Below are positions 51,151-64,000 of a stretch of 64,000 bases of DNA, piece after piece (position 1 is the stretch's first letter; each line of letters starts with the position of its first letter). Made by a program: the position numbers and the translations under genes. The stretch covers positions 169,081,144-169,145,143 of the forward strand of contig CM051461.1 of NCBI GenBank assembly GCA_028095005.1. The letters run 5' to 3'. The DNA comes from Rhynchospora pubera. Its lineage: Eukaryota > Streptophyta > Magnoliopsida > Poales > Cyperaceae. The notes beneath the pieces were generated by a model. The model saw only the letters and a program-made list of their open reading frames with translations. It was not told the origin of the DNA and ran no database searches.

Positions 51151-54100
51151 ATGATAAATGTTTATTTGAAGATTACAACATTTCTATTTAATTCCTTCGA
51201 TCAATTTACCAAATGTTATGTTCTAAAAATACCATTTCCAAAAACAAGTGATCAAAAAACAACATAAATAATAGAGACAATCGTAAATTACCAATGTGAC
51301 TGTATATTACTTTTATCTGCCCATATATATTGCGCAACATTAAAAAAAATTGTGACGGTTTTATCTGTTAAATAAAAGAAAAATAACACACACAAAACTA
51401 TTTAATAATTACGACTCACAAAGCCTCACAGATAAATTTTTTTTTAGTAACATATCAATAAACTATTTAATTTTTGGTCAATCAAATTGGAAGTGGCTAC
51501 TGTACTGATTAAATCCACATTCCACCTCTTAATACGCTCTGTGACAAAATTGCACAAGTCACAATATCTCAATCTTGGATTCAGTGTAACATAAATTCCC
51601 AACCATTGACTACTCAGTTGCAACAACTAATAAAATACAAATAATACCGCTAACTGAATCATTCTGTTCATAAAAAAATATAGTCACCAAATCTAACAGC
51701 TAAATACAAAATCCACCGCTCGATTTCACAAAACACAATTATTTATTATAAATTTATTTAGTGAACGTAACATAAATATTCTGACCTTATTCACTCGCTT
51801 CAAACAATTGCTAAAAAACAAATAGTACCGCCTACTGCTAATAAATACATAAACACAACACTTCGACATCCCACAACACATCAATATATTAAATACAATA
51901 ACGCATTGCCTCTGTATATAACGATAACGATAGCCCTAATTAAACATATTAAATATCCCAAATAAAATTAAATGATGCACAATTTTAACATATCGTCAAA
52001 CATACGAAAAAATGATTATTAATAACCCAAAAAAAATTTTAACAACTTCAAACACAGAACATTAATTTTATTCTTACACACACTAAACAACCTTTACAAA
52101 TAATTTAAATACTACTAACAACATTTACATCCCAAAAAAAAATAGGCTTTTCCTTTTAAAAATTTATGCTTACACATAATAAACAGCCTATAAAAAATAT
52201 ATAAATACTATTAGCAGCATTTACATTTCAAAAAAATAAGAAAAAGCTAAAACTTTTCATCTTTTGCAAGATTTACAAAAGCGTAATAAAAAAAATTGTT
52301 ACAAAAAATGATTACAAATAATTAAACAACATCCATATGTATTAAATAAAAAAATATTAAAATAAAACAACTGAAAAAAAAAACACATCGAATAATTCAT
52401 AATACACACTTACAAACATATTTCACAACCCATTTATTTTACTAAGGCTTAAACTCACCAATTCACCGTCAGCAACTATAAAAAAATATCTTAAATAATA
52501 AAAATGACAGCGAAAACAACACTACTAGACAACAAATCTGTTCTCATCAAGTTTGACCTACCCTTCCTCAATAAATGCTATAAAAGACAAGCTAATTATT
52601 TAAAAAAAAATAAAAACAAAATTCTGACCTTATCAAGTATTACCGCGCATGGACATAAAATTCCAATTTTCAAAAAACGACACACATCTAATATCTAATT
52701 ATATTATACCTATTATAAATGTACGACAGTCGGTTTTCGTCAAAATTCACGCCTGTGAACAGTGCTATTTCACATTTTCTATGGGATCATCTGAGCCATT
52801 GTTTTAAATCGTGCGGTTGAATTTGCGGATGAGGACAGCGGAGTTGTGGGAAAGTATTTTGGCTGCGTTGGCATACGTGCGATGCAACCGGCTTTTGTTA
52901 CTAAATGTGGGCCTGTGCGGCTGTGCCGTTCCCATTTGTTAGTTTTTGTATTTTGACTTTTGTTCATGTTAATAAATGCTGCTCTGTCCTCATTCGTGAA
53001 AATAAATGAAAAGGAATACAATTATCACCTGCACCTTTATGCACCTTGCGTGTCCTATTTTTCCATTCATGCTCATTAATTATTTGCCACGTGGCTAGCT
53101 TCATGCACCGTTTAGTATTCATTCTTATAGGATGCACATCGAATGAAAATCCCTCAACCTTATTCCTTTATTTTCCTTTTTACACCGAATAATATCCACA
53201 AAAATGAAATTCCAATATAACCTGTTGAGATTTTCAATGATCGAAAGCACTTATGGCTTCTGAAAAATTATTTATTTGATTAAATTAGTCGATTGAAATT
53301 CCTAGGGATTGGAGTTTTGGAGTGTTGCCCAATTGAAATTCCTACGTCGCTGTCGATTGGATAGACGTTGTGATTTGTTTATGTTTTCTGGATCGCTTAA
53401 TCATGTAATCGGACTTTTCTGTATTTAATTTCGTTTTGATTGACTGATTTGATTTATCGTTTGGTTTTGATTGAATATGTTTATCTGAATTGTGATTGGT
53501 ATATTCTATGGGTTATCGGGTTTGAAATTGGATGTGAATTTGGATACATATTCTACCTATATATATAAAAGTAACCATATTTAATAAACGTGCTATGAAC
53601 AGTGTCATTTCTCAATTTTCAGGAAATTATCTTCACTTTTGACTAAGATTGAACGGCTAGATTTGGAGAAGAAAATCAGCGGTGATAGAATACACATTGA
53701 GTGGACCCGGTGTACCATTATAAATGAGAATTGATCTTTTAATAAAGTCTTTCATATGTATTACGCTTTTGGTACATTGCATTTAATTTCGTTCCACTTT
53801 TTTGGTATAATTTCCACAAATCCCACACCGCTTCTTTCCTCCTTTTTGTCCAACGTCATTTTTTTTCCTCCCCCATTCTAAGCAGCTGTGAGAGAGAGAT
53901 AGAAGAAAGAGAGAGGAAATGAAAATCTTAAATCTCCGATCATAGAGAAACAGTTTGTGTAGTCAATCGAACAACCATGCTCATTCGTCATAATAATTCG
54001 ATAAAAATATGTCTTAAACATCTTTTCTTTTTTGCTTTACCTCTCTATCCCAGATGATGTGGCCGTGAATCCGCCTGCTTCACAGATTCAGCACCACAGT

Positions 54101-57000
54101 TCTTCTCAGCTGTATGGAAGAATTTCACCGCCCTTGACCGCTTTCTCTCGCTCTACTCCCTCTTTCTCTACACACATCCGCCCACTTTCCATAATTTCCT
54201 TTGTCTACTTTCAAACCGAGCGAACCAGTGAAAGAAGTCAGATTGCAACAGCGGGGACTACTCATCTTCCCCATTTGCATCCAGCGATGGAAAACCCAAA
54301 TTGAACGAGAGACTAATACGGCTATGCAATTACATACGATCACATAAAGTTCTGCTACAAACCAAACATGACTCAATTCCAGGTTAGTAACCTCCGCCTC
54401 TATTTTTATTCCTTGCATCTAAATTCTCAGCCTCTCAGTATCTTAAACCTTAGGTTTGAATTTTCAATCGAAGATAAACGAAGGAAACTGGATAATCACT
54501 ACCTTCTCTTGCAATGGAAGCTTCAAATGAACAATTGGTTTATTGGGACATCATACACATCCCTGTGTATATATGCTCCTCTCTCTCTTGAGGATTCCAC
54601 TGGTAACCTCTATTATTCCCCTCCTCCATCTTTGATATGCTTTTATTGGATTCTTTAGTTAATTTGATTTCATTTTGTTTCTGTTTTTCAGTAAATGCGA
54701 TGGCTGCCAAGATTCAACCAAAGCTAGCTGTGCAATAGTCGGTGAGAATTTGAATATCCATAATTATGCTTCCGTCAAACAGAATGTTTAATATGCTATT
54801 TCATAGCTTTTCGATTTCATTCTTAAGTAATTTTTTATTCAATTTGTTAAATCAATATTTCGGTTGATTGGAGATGAGCTGGATTATTCTTGAATTTAGA
54901 ATTATTACATTTCATTTTATGCTCAGGCTTTTATCTCTAGGTTACATTTCATACTTCATACTAATTGGCTATCTTACATCACTAATAAGGTGTATTTTCC
55001 GAATAATACGTTTCATTTATTCTTAAAATATTATTTTGTGAACAGCTATAGGAATCAAGTGAATAACTTTCTCAATGTCGAATCAAGTGAGCGGTCTCCA
55101 TTAAAAGGATGTATGTTGAACTGCCCATTTGCTGTTGGATAAGTTTCTGAATCCGTCCATGTCAGTTCACTAATGAGTAAAGATAATCAATTCAAACAGT
55201 AGAACATTAAGATATGGAAACTGAAAAGTGGCTGCCAATCTTCAATAGGTGCGATTTTATTCAATTGTTTTTTTTTATTTTTATATCAACACTTGTAACA
55301 CCTTTCCACTTTTAAAAAGCCTCAAAGAGAATGACTTTGAACTTGAGCAAAATTTTAATTATCTTTTCTATGAAATTTGTAGAATGAGTATAATGTCTTC
55401 AAATTTTTTAAGTTGAAGATTGAAGTATATATGTTTGATGGAGGAGTATCTTTACCTTTTGCATGATGCATATAAGCTAAAATTTCAACTAAACATGAAA
55501 TTCTTATTTTATCATCGAGACTTCATGTATTTAAATGGTTAATGTGTCTTTTTTTATTATATAAGAAATTGAGGTGGTTTATAAGAAAAGGGTTTGCTAA
55601 CTAACCTTCTAAAAAAAAGTTACGAAACCATTTGTTCATTCATTGTGTTATTTCCTCCGATATATATGTTTACTTCATGTTTTGACTAAGGTTAGCCAAA
55701 CCGTTCATTTTTTTTTATTTCTGTTGTATCTTGTATTATTTTTTTTGTTATTTCCTCCGATAATTATATGTTTTCGTCAAAATTCACGTCTATGAACAGT
55801 GCTCCTTCTCTTTTTTCGAAAATTATCTGGTCCTTTTGTTTAATGATAGAACAGTTGCTTCCTTAATTCTGATATCGGTGGCTGTAGTCATTAGAAGTAG
55901 ATCTGGCGTAAGGCATTTAATGTGAACCGATACCTTATGGTGTACTTATTTGTATTCTTGGTCTTTGGCATTAAATGAAGTTCTTAGCATGTTGACCGGC
56001 AATTGCTGACCTTCTTTATTTTTTGCTTCTTCCTGACCGCTTTTTGCACGGATGAGAAAAAAGAGAGCTTGGAAATAGAAAAAAAGAGTTTGGAAAGAGG
56101 GTAGGTGAGAATTGAGAAGTGATTCATTTCTTAATTTTTCTTTCGTGCTGATAGTCGTCGATCTTTGTTTTCTCAGGACGAAGATTCAAATCCGAGCCAA
56201 TCATAGGTACTAAACGAGTTTTAGCAATATCAAGTTTGAGGAGAAGCTAAATGAACAGGGCTGATGATTGATCGAGTAAATGTAAAATCGGCTTTTTTTA
56301 TTAAATTTTTATATACTTCGAATTTGATATTTCCATAGTATTTTTGCAGAAGTTTTGAGTAAATTATTTTCTGATTTTTGTTATCTTTCTTTACCGGATT
56401 TGTTTTGTCATTTTTACCTGCATTTAATTTTTTTCCCCGGTTCTATTTCATAGGTTGAATCGTAATTATTTTGCAGAAGTTTTGAGTAAATTGTTTTCTG
56501 ATTTTTATCATCTTTCTTTATTGGATTTTTTTGTCATTTTTGCTCGCATTTATTTTTTTTCATTCCTATTTCATAGGTTGAATCATCATTCGAACAGCTA
56601 CAAGAAGGTTTTCGATTTGTATTTTTTTAGGTGGGGCATATCTTTTTTAGCGAGATTGTCAGAATAATCTGAACGATTGTTATGAAGATAAAAAAGGAAG
56701 AAAGTTTGTATTGTTTTTTTAATTAATTATAGGGTGCGATTCTGGGCAATAAGAATGAATTTATCAATCTTTTTTTTGGCTACTTCATGAAAGGACCAGT
56801 AAGCTAGAAAATATCGCATGTTATAACTGGTTAGGTATAATTGTTATGATATTTTTCTGAATTTAAGATTGCCAGAATAATATGAACGATTGTCATGAAG
56901 ATAAATAAGGAATAATGTTTGTATTTTTTTAAATTATTGTAAGGTGCCATTCTCAATTATAAATTGTACAGAATTTCATAATGCATTATAAATAAAAAAA

Positions 57001-57290
57001 TTAGTATATATAACTTAAAAGTTAAGATTGACAAAAAACTCCAATAATGATCAATTAAAAAAGTCCATGGAGCGAGACTGATAAAATACAAATTGAATAT
57101 GAATCTCTGAATTAAAGTTCGATCTGGCCTAATCAAATAAAAAAATTAGTATATATAACTTAAAAGTTAAGATTGACAAAAAACTCCAATAATGATCAAT
57201 TAAAAAAGTCCATGGAGCGAGACTGATAAAATACAAATTGAATATGAATCTCTGAATTAAAGTTCGATCTGGCCTAATCAAATTAGTATA
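57001..57290. repeat. Perfect 145-bp tandem duplication
   Basis: 'ttagtatatataacttaaaa' starts at 57001 and again at 57146, and the two units appear identical for their whole length. A third, older copy is at about 57968-58210. The identity indicates a very recent duplication. Confidence 0.85.
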
Positions 57291-59185
57291 ATCAAAATTC
57301 AATTCAATATGAATAATGTTTAAACACATTAAAATACAAATAAAATCAGACGAATTGAACGAACAAAACGGATTTTATTATTTTTTATAGAGTCTTACTC
57401 TATAATTCAACCATTTCACCAAAATTTAAGTAACTCGTATGAAAGAAATATACAATTTCCTCTTCACATCACATTTGTTCAAACATTCTGACCTAAGTTA
57501 TCTTCAATTTTCCTCCCTTACAATGCAATTCCTAATGTAAATATTTTTTTCATGCCACAATTTTGTATGTAACGATTTTAATTACTATACAAATTATTTT
57601 TTCTTAAAATATAATCTATACACAACGTATCAACTTCGTAAGTACTAACAGTCCAGCTGTTTGCTACACCTAACCGAATAAAATTTACATTGAAAATAGT
57701 AAATAAAACAAACAGTAAATGCCAACCTACTGTTTAAATGACATGACATACGTTCTTTGTCTTCCGATCCGTTTGTATGACACGCATATACAAACGTGTC
57801 ACTACTTCCATGAGTTAACATATATACACATATTTTAAGATACTTATAGCCCACCATTTGTTCATGCATCATTTTTGAATTAAAGCAATAAATAAATTTA
57901 TTATACATTACTTTTAACAAGTCCAACTATTTTATATAAATGACCTTATTTAATACAACTATTAATTTTATAGAATTACATAATGCATTATAAAAAAAAA
58001 TAAATAACTTAAAGTTAAGATTAAAAAAAACTCTAATATATAAAATTTAAAATATATATATATATATATATATATGTATATGTGAAAAAAATATAGCGTG
58101 CAATGTTGTTCAATTAAAAAAGTCCACGGAGCGAGACTGATAAAATAAAAATTGGATATGAATCTTTGAATTAAAGATCTATCTGGCCTAATCAAATTTG
58201 TACAGTCAAAATTCAAGTAACTTTTATGGTTTTCTAAAAATTCACTTCATTTTCCATGAGCTCATGCGTGTATGCAATTCAATATCTTCTTTTTATCATT
58301 TGGATATAATGTGGGTTGAGAGGATTAATGTTAGTCTTGCTTTTATATTTTTAAAATTTTAGCCGATGAGATATCACATAAGAGGGGTTCGTTGCTCCGG
58401 TGCTTAGCTCAAAATTCACTTTTGCGCCGTTGTACATTTATGGTACAGAAAATGAAATTACAAACATGTTAGCTCAAGCAGATCCTACATTTTTTAGAAA
58501 AATTGAAAGAAAATGAGCAACTATCCTTCATTCATTTATTGGCTACCAGTTTTCGATAGTTCAATTCTTTATTTCTATGTTATTAATTTAGATTTTGATA
58601 AAATCTTTTTATATGGCATAGGTTTTAGCCTGTATTTTGTTTTCTATTTACAAAGAGATAAAAGTACTTACAGATGATATAATGTATATTTGTATAGCTG
58701 TATTTATCAGCTTTGGATAAACATCCAATAATCATAAACGCTAATGCGCTATAGTATCAACCATTCTGACTCTTATTTAAAACTTGATATACCAGTTAAA
58801 TTTTTTAATCACCTGCTTTTTTTTTTTTTGTAACTTTAGCATGATGATGCATATTAATTAGGTAGTTGTTCAAATTTATTATTTCATTTGACATTATTTA
58901 TTATTTCTTGGTTACCCCTTTGTGGTGATTGGTCTATGTATTTCTTTATTAAAAGTGTTACATTCTCTTCTGTTGTATGTTTTTTCTGATTATATAAGTT
59001 GTTGTTAACAGTTGTGATTTGCATGTTTACGATATCTATTTATGCATGCACTGCTTGCAATTTTGGTGTTGGATTGAAACAATAAACTGTTATTTATGGG
59101 TTATGTGTGCTAAGCTTTATAATTGTTTTAGAGGCATGCACATGTGTGCTAACTTATATTAACATTTGTGTTTTATTAATGTATG

Positions 59186-59406
59186 CAGGTAGGAAGGGGG
59201 TGTCCAAAATATTAGATGTAGATGACCTTCGGTTCAGGTGTAAGTATTGTGATGCGTTCTTCTGGTATAAGGAAAGATATGTTCATTCCTCGATAGAAGG
59301 TCATCCACTTTGCTATAGGAAGGGTCGGCTGAAACTCCCTTCTTAATCAGAGCCACCGCCTGTGCTACATCAGCTGCTCGATCCGAATGGTTTTACAAAT
59401 TCGTAG
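59186..59406 (+). pseudogene. Helitron helicase N-terminal zinc-finger fragment
   Basis: After an AG acceptor-like site the frame reads FRCKYCDAFFWYKERY, then HPLCYRKGRLKLPS, a stop, then SEPPPVLHQLLDPNGF. Plant Helitron helicase proteins have a start region of the type C..C.A.FWY.ER...CC..G...LP..PP..L..LL. The match in order and spacing is good, with one Cys of the second pair lost (LCY for LCC) and an in-frame TAA. Confidence 0.7.
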
Positions 59407-60294
59407 CATTTCCATAAACTCATACATGTATATAATTCAATGTTTTCTTTCACATCTTTTGGGTGTCACGAAGACAAAACTATAAATAACTGGTTCTACA
59501 CCTTACATATTTAAGATCTTGGGACTAATATCTCATAGGATTGGTTCATTGTTACCGTTGCCAGTGAAAGACCGTCTTTTGCACAATTGTATGTTTATAA
59601 CACTGATAATAAAATAATTAAAAATAGATTGGCTCCTTTTGTTGTCTCAGTCGCAAAATAGGTTTAAAGCTCATATTGTTTAAAAAATGACTAGGATGTT
59701 TTGTTGAAACATATACTCTGTACGAATTTAAAAACCACAACACCTCTACTATTGCAACATACATTACGCCCACATGATATTTGTAAAAAGTATAAATTAT
59801 GAGGGTTTTTGTCAAAATTCACGCCTTATGAACAGTGCCATTTTTTATTTTCAATAGAATTATCCAATCCGTTCATTTGGATTCTGCGGTTGGATTTGCA
59901 GATGGAAGAAAAGCGGTGGGTGTGGGAATGCAAATCGATGGGTGTCTTTTGTGTGTAAACATGGTACATAGAATTTATTGAGATACTCAAGTTGCTATGT
60001 CTGGTCATATTTCTCTTGGTCCATGGTACTAAATTATGAACTTTGTGTACGAGTAGTACAAACAATAGTAGACAAAAAAAATGTTGTAGTCATTTTGTTG
60101 TTTTTTAAGCATTTTTCTCAAATAATACTATTATTTTCTAATCTTTGTCATGTTTATATAAGTGTCTTCTGCTAATACGGTCAACTCATGCAAAGTTTTA
60201 TTACATTCGTTTGTCCTATTCAATTTTGTTTGTAGCTGTTAACTTATTATTTTTTAACGTATATGCAAAAAATCAAAGCTCTTATTGATTATAA

Positions 60295-60905
60295 ATAGTA
60301 TACTATCTTTTTTTTTTACTTTGACTTTTGCATTGTAAGTCATGAGATTTGTATACAACAATGTCAGCTTTGTCCATTATAGACGAAATCATGTCGGGTG
60401 TGTAGTTTACACAATTGACTTTGTTATCTACAATAGCTGCGGCTCACAATTAAAAAAAAATCGAAGTCAAATGTATATCAAATTGTAAGTCTTATTTAAT
60501 TGAGGCAGCTATTTTTTTTGTAGACTAGCTAGCTGTCATGACGCTGAACAAACGATGACACAGGTGTCCGAACAACATAACAACACCGAGCTATGTCAAT
60601 TGTGTAAATAGTATACTGCCTTATTTTTTTGACTTTGACTTTTGCATTATAAGCCATAAGATTTGTATACAACAATGTCAACTTTGTCCATTATAGACGA
60701 AATCATGTCGGGTGTGTAGTTTACACAATTGACTTTACTATCTACAATAGCTGCGGCTCACAAGTCAAAAAAATCGAAGTCAAATGTATATCAAATTGTA
60801 AGTCTTATTTAATTGAGACAACTATTTTTTTGTAAGCTAGCTAGGTGACAACGCTGAACAAACGATGACACAGATGTCTGTACAACATAACAACATCGAG
60901 CTAGC
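60295..60905. repeat. Two-unit tandem repeat, about 313 bp period
   Basis: 'atagtatact' starts unit one at about 60296 and unit two at about 60609. Both contain 'cattatagacgaaatcatgtcgggtgtgtag' in parts and 'aacgatgacaca'; the similarity is high. Confidence 0.85.
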
Positions 60906-61998
60906 TGTCTCCTGCACTGCTCGCAATTCATTCGTTAATTATAAATTCGTGTTTCAATATATATATAATTATATATAAATTCGTTAATTATATATAATTA
61001 TATATATTATACACACACACGTGTCATTCGGAATGCCTAAAGTACATGTGTCTGCTTATTTCAATTTGTAAATAGACTAACATAAAATACACACAAATAT
61101 TTTTCCAAAAAATAGTCGCGGCGAAGCCGCGACATTCAAGCAATCTAGTTGTTAAAAAAGGTAAAGCGGGGGGATGCATCACAGGAGACCACATGCAGAA
61201 ACAACAAAAGAACGACGATAAAGGACAAAATGCAAATGAATGGCGCAGATCAAAGGGAGAAGATCCGATCCATTAATCGGACGGATGGGATAGACTCTAA
61301 ATGAACAGTAAAATCTCAGCTTGGAATTGAATGTTTTATAATTTCTCCCACGTCGGCTGCTAAATGTGTGTTCATACTTCTTGCGACGTGTATGGAGTGC
61401 AAAATGTTGCAGAGAAGTGAGCACCGAGAGAGAGGACAAAAGGATCAGGGTAAGAGGGTGGGGATGGCACCTTGGAACTTGACACAAGTGACAAAGTTGA
61501 AATCTAAGTTTCAAAAAAAAAAAAAAAAATTGAAATCTATGCCACGCGTCTCTGGAAATAAAACCTCTCCTGTCAGCGATACAAAGGACAGCAGCAATTT
61601 CAAGCACAGTGGGTCCCAATTTCCGGGTCCCTATCTAACTTCCCAGTCCCCGTCTGCGTTCAATGTTGCTGGTCTCTCTTACGTAAGTTGTCTAGTTTTC
61701 CAGCCCCAGGGTCTACAAAACTAGTTAAGACGGCTCCGAATTGGAACCACGGTCTAGGCTCCTTCTCGTCCTCTTTCATGAAAGAACGGTAGAAATTAGA
61801 GTGAGCAACATATTCTCCTCTTGATCGGATATTACAATTGTTGAGCTGATCAGGTTTAGTGTTAATTGTGATGGAGGATTTTAACTATAACATATCAGAA
61901 CTTTTATTATTTATATAAAAAGTACTAAAATGCTACGCGTATATAGTACAGATGGACTCGTGCAATGCATTTAGATTTCAAACTTTATACTTCAAGGC

Positions 61999-62149
61999 AG
62001 TGTTTGGATTGGAGTGGAAAGAAAAGAATAAGGAAAGAAGGGGCCAAATTTATTATTAAACAATTCAAACTCTTCACAAAGTTACACACTTCCCAATACT
62101 TCTTTCCACTTCTTTCCTTCTTCTCTTCTTCTCACACCTATCCAAACGG
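61999..62149. mobile_element. Small fold-back MITE, same core as 13944-14105
   Basis: Starts GTGTTTGGATTGGAGTGGAAAG and ends with tccaaac; the arms gaaagaag/cttctttc pair. The middle 'aaacaattcaaactcttcac' followed by 'aaagttacacactt' nearly equals that of the copy at 13944. Confidence 0.65.
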
Positions 62150-62164
62150 AGCTCAAATGATCAA

Positions 62165-62500
62165 TACGAACCACACAATATATTCTCATATTGAAATTTC
62201 ATTGGGGTTAAATTTAAATTTTTTTTTATGTTTTCGATTTTCTTTTGGATTTTTAAAAATGGTTATTATTGAAAGACTCAAAACTAATTAGATTGACGAA
62301 TTTCTAAAATTTTAAAAAAATAGTCAAAAGTTATGAAAAAATATAAAATTTGATTTCATATAAGATTTCAATATGAAGATGAGATTGAGTGAATTCGATG
62401 AGTGAATTCGAATTCCTGAACCGATCATTTGAAGCATAAAATTTGAAAACGAATTCATGGCACGAACCTATCTGTTACGCGAAGCATTCTAGTAATCCTC
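62165..62500. mobile_element. Degraded MITE of the 915-1602 family
   Basis: Shares 'catattgaaatttcatt', the complement 'agatttcaatatgaaga', and 'gatcatttgaagcataaaatttgaa' with the HCAR-intron MITEs. The terminal repeats are eroded. Confidence 0.55.
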
Positions 62501-63590
62501 ATATATACCCAACCATACAAAATTTTAGTATTGTAATTAGACAAATTCTGCAATGGACAATTTTTTTTATATGAGATGGAAAATAAATTGTTTTTTTTTT
62601 TAAATTATAAATGGTTCTGATTAGTCAGGACTCTAATAGGATTGAAAAAATTAGCCCACCGTATAGAACGTTCCTTATAATATTTTATTTCGCGCGACTC
62701 ATTCTAGTTTTGGGGGAAAAATAGTTATTGTTATATATATTTTTTTCTTTTATGAGCAGATTTCAAGATTATAAACATAAACAATTTGAAATGCAAAAAG
62801 TATATATTTTCTTCCCATGACTCCCTTTAAACTGGGCATGAAATATTTATCTGGTTATTTAGTCCAAAAATAATATATATTGCACAATTAATTTTAGTCA
62901 AATTGATATTCACGGTATATAATTGATATTTAATCATTCAAGATAGCATTTATTAATACGAGTTGGTTTAAAAATTTGTAATTAAATAGCGTCAAGTCTT
63001 AAACTTAACCATTAAAAATTATCATTTTAAGATACACGGAGTGCCTCCGGCTAGGGCTAGCGATCAGTTTTTGGTGTACTTATGTATTGCGATGTTTATG
63101 TGCCCCTGGCCAGGTTTGATAAGCCAAACCGCTACATTATTACTTTCTTTTCTTTTCTCTCGTTTTGAATATTGAGCCTGATCCTTCGCAATGATGGAGC
63201 GAACGTGGAAGTTTCCGGATTCTTTTGCAAGACGACAATTTCTCAGTTTTGAACAGTGCTCTCCAGTTTTATGTACTGCACGCATCCAGTTCCACTCCTA
63301 AATCTACGTGACAGATAAATCTAGCAATGTATGGAAAATTGGAAAGATATTTCATATTTGTGCTGTGTTACACTACTGCTGAGACCAGACTCCTTGCTTT
63401 TATGTATTCTCCGTCTCAAAACAAGCGGTTACAGAAAGAGGCAGAACAAAGCCGGTTTGCATGCTCGTTTCCAAGTCCCAACAAAACAAAAACCAAAGAA
63501 AGAAACGCAAAAATACACTTAATATATCACTTATCCTTTCTCTTCTTCTCTTTATATATATATATACCAGTTATCTATCATCTGTGTAGT

Positions 63591-63846
63591 ATGGATTCAA
63601 TCGGTTTGCCGTATTTCGAGCTCGACACCGGCAGCCCACTGATGCTTTCCATGTTAGCGCTCTCTCAATCTCTTAACTTCTCTTTTTGTATTATATATAT
63701 ATATATAAAGTACTTTTGCACCTATATTGACAATTGTTTGCAGTAGTTTCTTTTTGTCAATTACGGCGGTGCATTTGTTGGCTTTTGGCTATATCGTATA
63801 CGGCTGGTTTCCAGGAGTGTATACTGTTTCTGGACTTGCTCAAATG
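63591..63846 (+). CDS. Candidate first exons of a small membrane protein gene
   Basis: I do not recognise this protein. Exon 63591-63652 starts MDSIGLPYFELDTGSPLM; a donor GTTAGC and an acceptor TTGTTTGCAG lead to exon 63744-63846, which stays open and would give ITAVHLLAFGYIVYGWF and PGVYTVSGLAQM before a donor GTGAGA. The joined product is 55 codons with a hydrophobic middle. A TATATATA run ends about 24 bases before the ATG, too close for a normal leader. The rest would lie beyond 64000. It may be chance. Confidence 0.3.
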
Positions 63847-64000
63847 GTGAGAATATAAGGGGGGGAACTCGGGAAGTAGAAAAGACAAGTGGTGTAGACG
63901 TGTAGTTGATAGCTTTACAATCTAAAATACAGAATTGCATTATTGGATGATAAAGTATAAAATTAAACAGTTTTCATCACTGTCAGACAAGTGCAAATTA

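Larger units (their letters stand above)
46640..61148 (+). mobile_element. Helitron cluster (plus orientation), one 3' end with several 5'-end-like copies
   Basis: The 3' end at 61115-61148 is GTCGCGGCGAAGCCGCGAC (hairpin), then a 12-base spacer including CAAGCAAT, then CTAG, followed by T. A conserved leader occurs at about 46660, 52735, 55775 and 59800: 'gtcaaaattcacg', then 'atgaacagtgc'; a shorter version ('gctatgaacagtgtcatt') at about 53598 follows TCTACCTATATATATAAAAG at 53552, which looks like a Helitron 5' tip (TC start). One helicase zinc-finger remnant lies at 59186-59406. No intact Rep or helicase gene is seen. It is best read as nested or serially truncated Helitrons. Confidence 0.6.
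61149..63590. other. MITE-bearing spacer
   Basis: No gene supported. It holds two fold-back MITEs (61999-62149 and 62165-62500) and, at about 62580-62780, T-rich DNA. Confidence 0.5.

Noticed and set aside
54032..54304. 90-codon plus-strand frame in the Helitron cluster
   Set aside because: Ser/Pro/His-rich with no family pattern; could be captured DNA but nothing supports a gene.
61179..61619. 146-codon minus-strand frame
   Set aside because: Contains a poly-Phe stretch from an A homopolymer and shows no domain pattern; starts without a likely promoter.
1..64000. CRISPR arrays, operons, rRNA genes or plant virus insertions
   Set aside because: None seen; the window is plant nuclear DNA with no spacer-repeat arrays and no recognisable viral coding regions.

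Overview
This is nuclear DNA of a flowering plant. It is AT-rich, its genes are split by introns with plant-type GT/AG borders, it is crowded with small transposons, and it encodes plant-specific proteins: 7-hydroxymethyl chlorophyll a reductase, SUVH2/9-type SRA-SET proteins and a PIF-like bHLH factor. The species cannot be named from the sequence.

Left part (1-20.4 kb) holds the real genes of the minus strand. The first seven exons of HCAR (chlorophyll b to a conversion) run from 4030 to the left edge, where the gene is cut off. Next come two head-to-tail SUVH2/SUVH9-class genes, SUVH-A (8148-11922) and SUVH-B (16484-20423). Each has two coding exons, with one intron at exactly the same place inside the SRA domain. 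In Arabidopsis this class is catalytically dead as a methyltransferase and tethers RNA polymerase V to methylated DNA; both copies here carry the same altered SET core. The introns and spacers hold fold-back MITEs, a SINE and an 847-bp Mutator-like element with a perfect 9-bp target duplication.

Middle part (20.4-40 kb): a 2.45-kb Mutator-like element with internal reading frames (Pack-MULE candidate, 22013-24466), a hAT-like element, long AT-rich DNA, then a plus-strand PIF-like bHLH gene (31202-37041). I rebuilt its coding exons; the start codon is apparently created by splicing (AT|G). Its introns contain two tRNA-derived SINEs and a MITE inside an AAT microsatellite. A decayed LINE zinc-binding fragment lies at 38.7-39.0 kb.

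Right part (40-61.2 kb) is a graveyard dominated by Helitrons: three hairpin-CTAG 3' ends, five copies of a 5'-end-like motif, a fragment of the Helitron helicase N-terminal zinc finger, tandem duplications, and a broken 2-oxoglutarate dioxygenase fragment near one Helitron end. I found no intact gene there. From 61.2 kb on there are more MITEs and, at 63591-63846, a weak candidate for the first exons of a small membrane protein gene.

The genes share no evident pathway apart from the SUVH pair. The sequence structure of most interest is the SUVH tandem pair, the spliced start codon, the two large MULEs with cargo, and the Helitron cluster.
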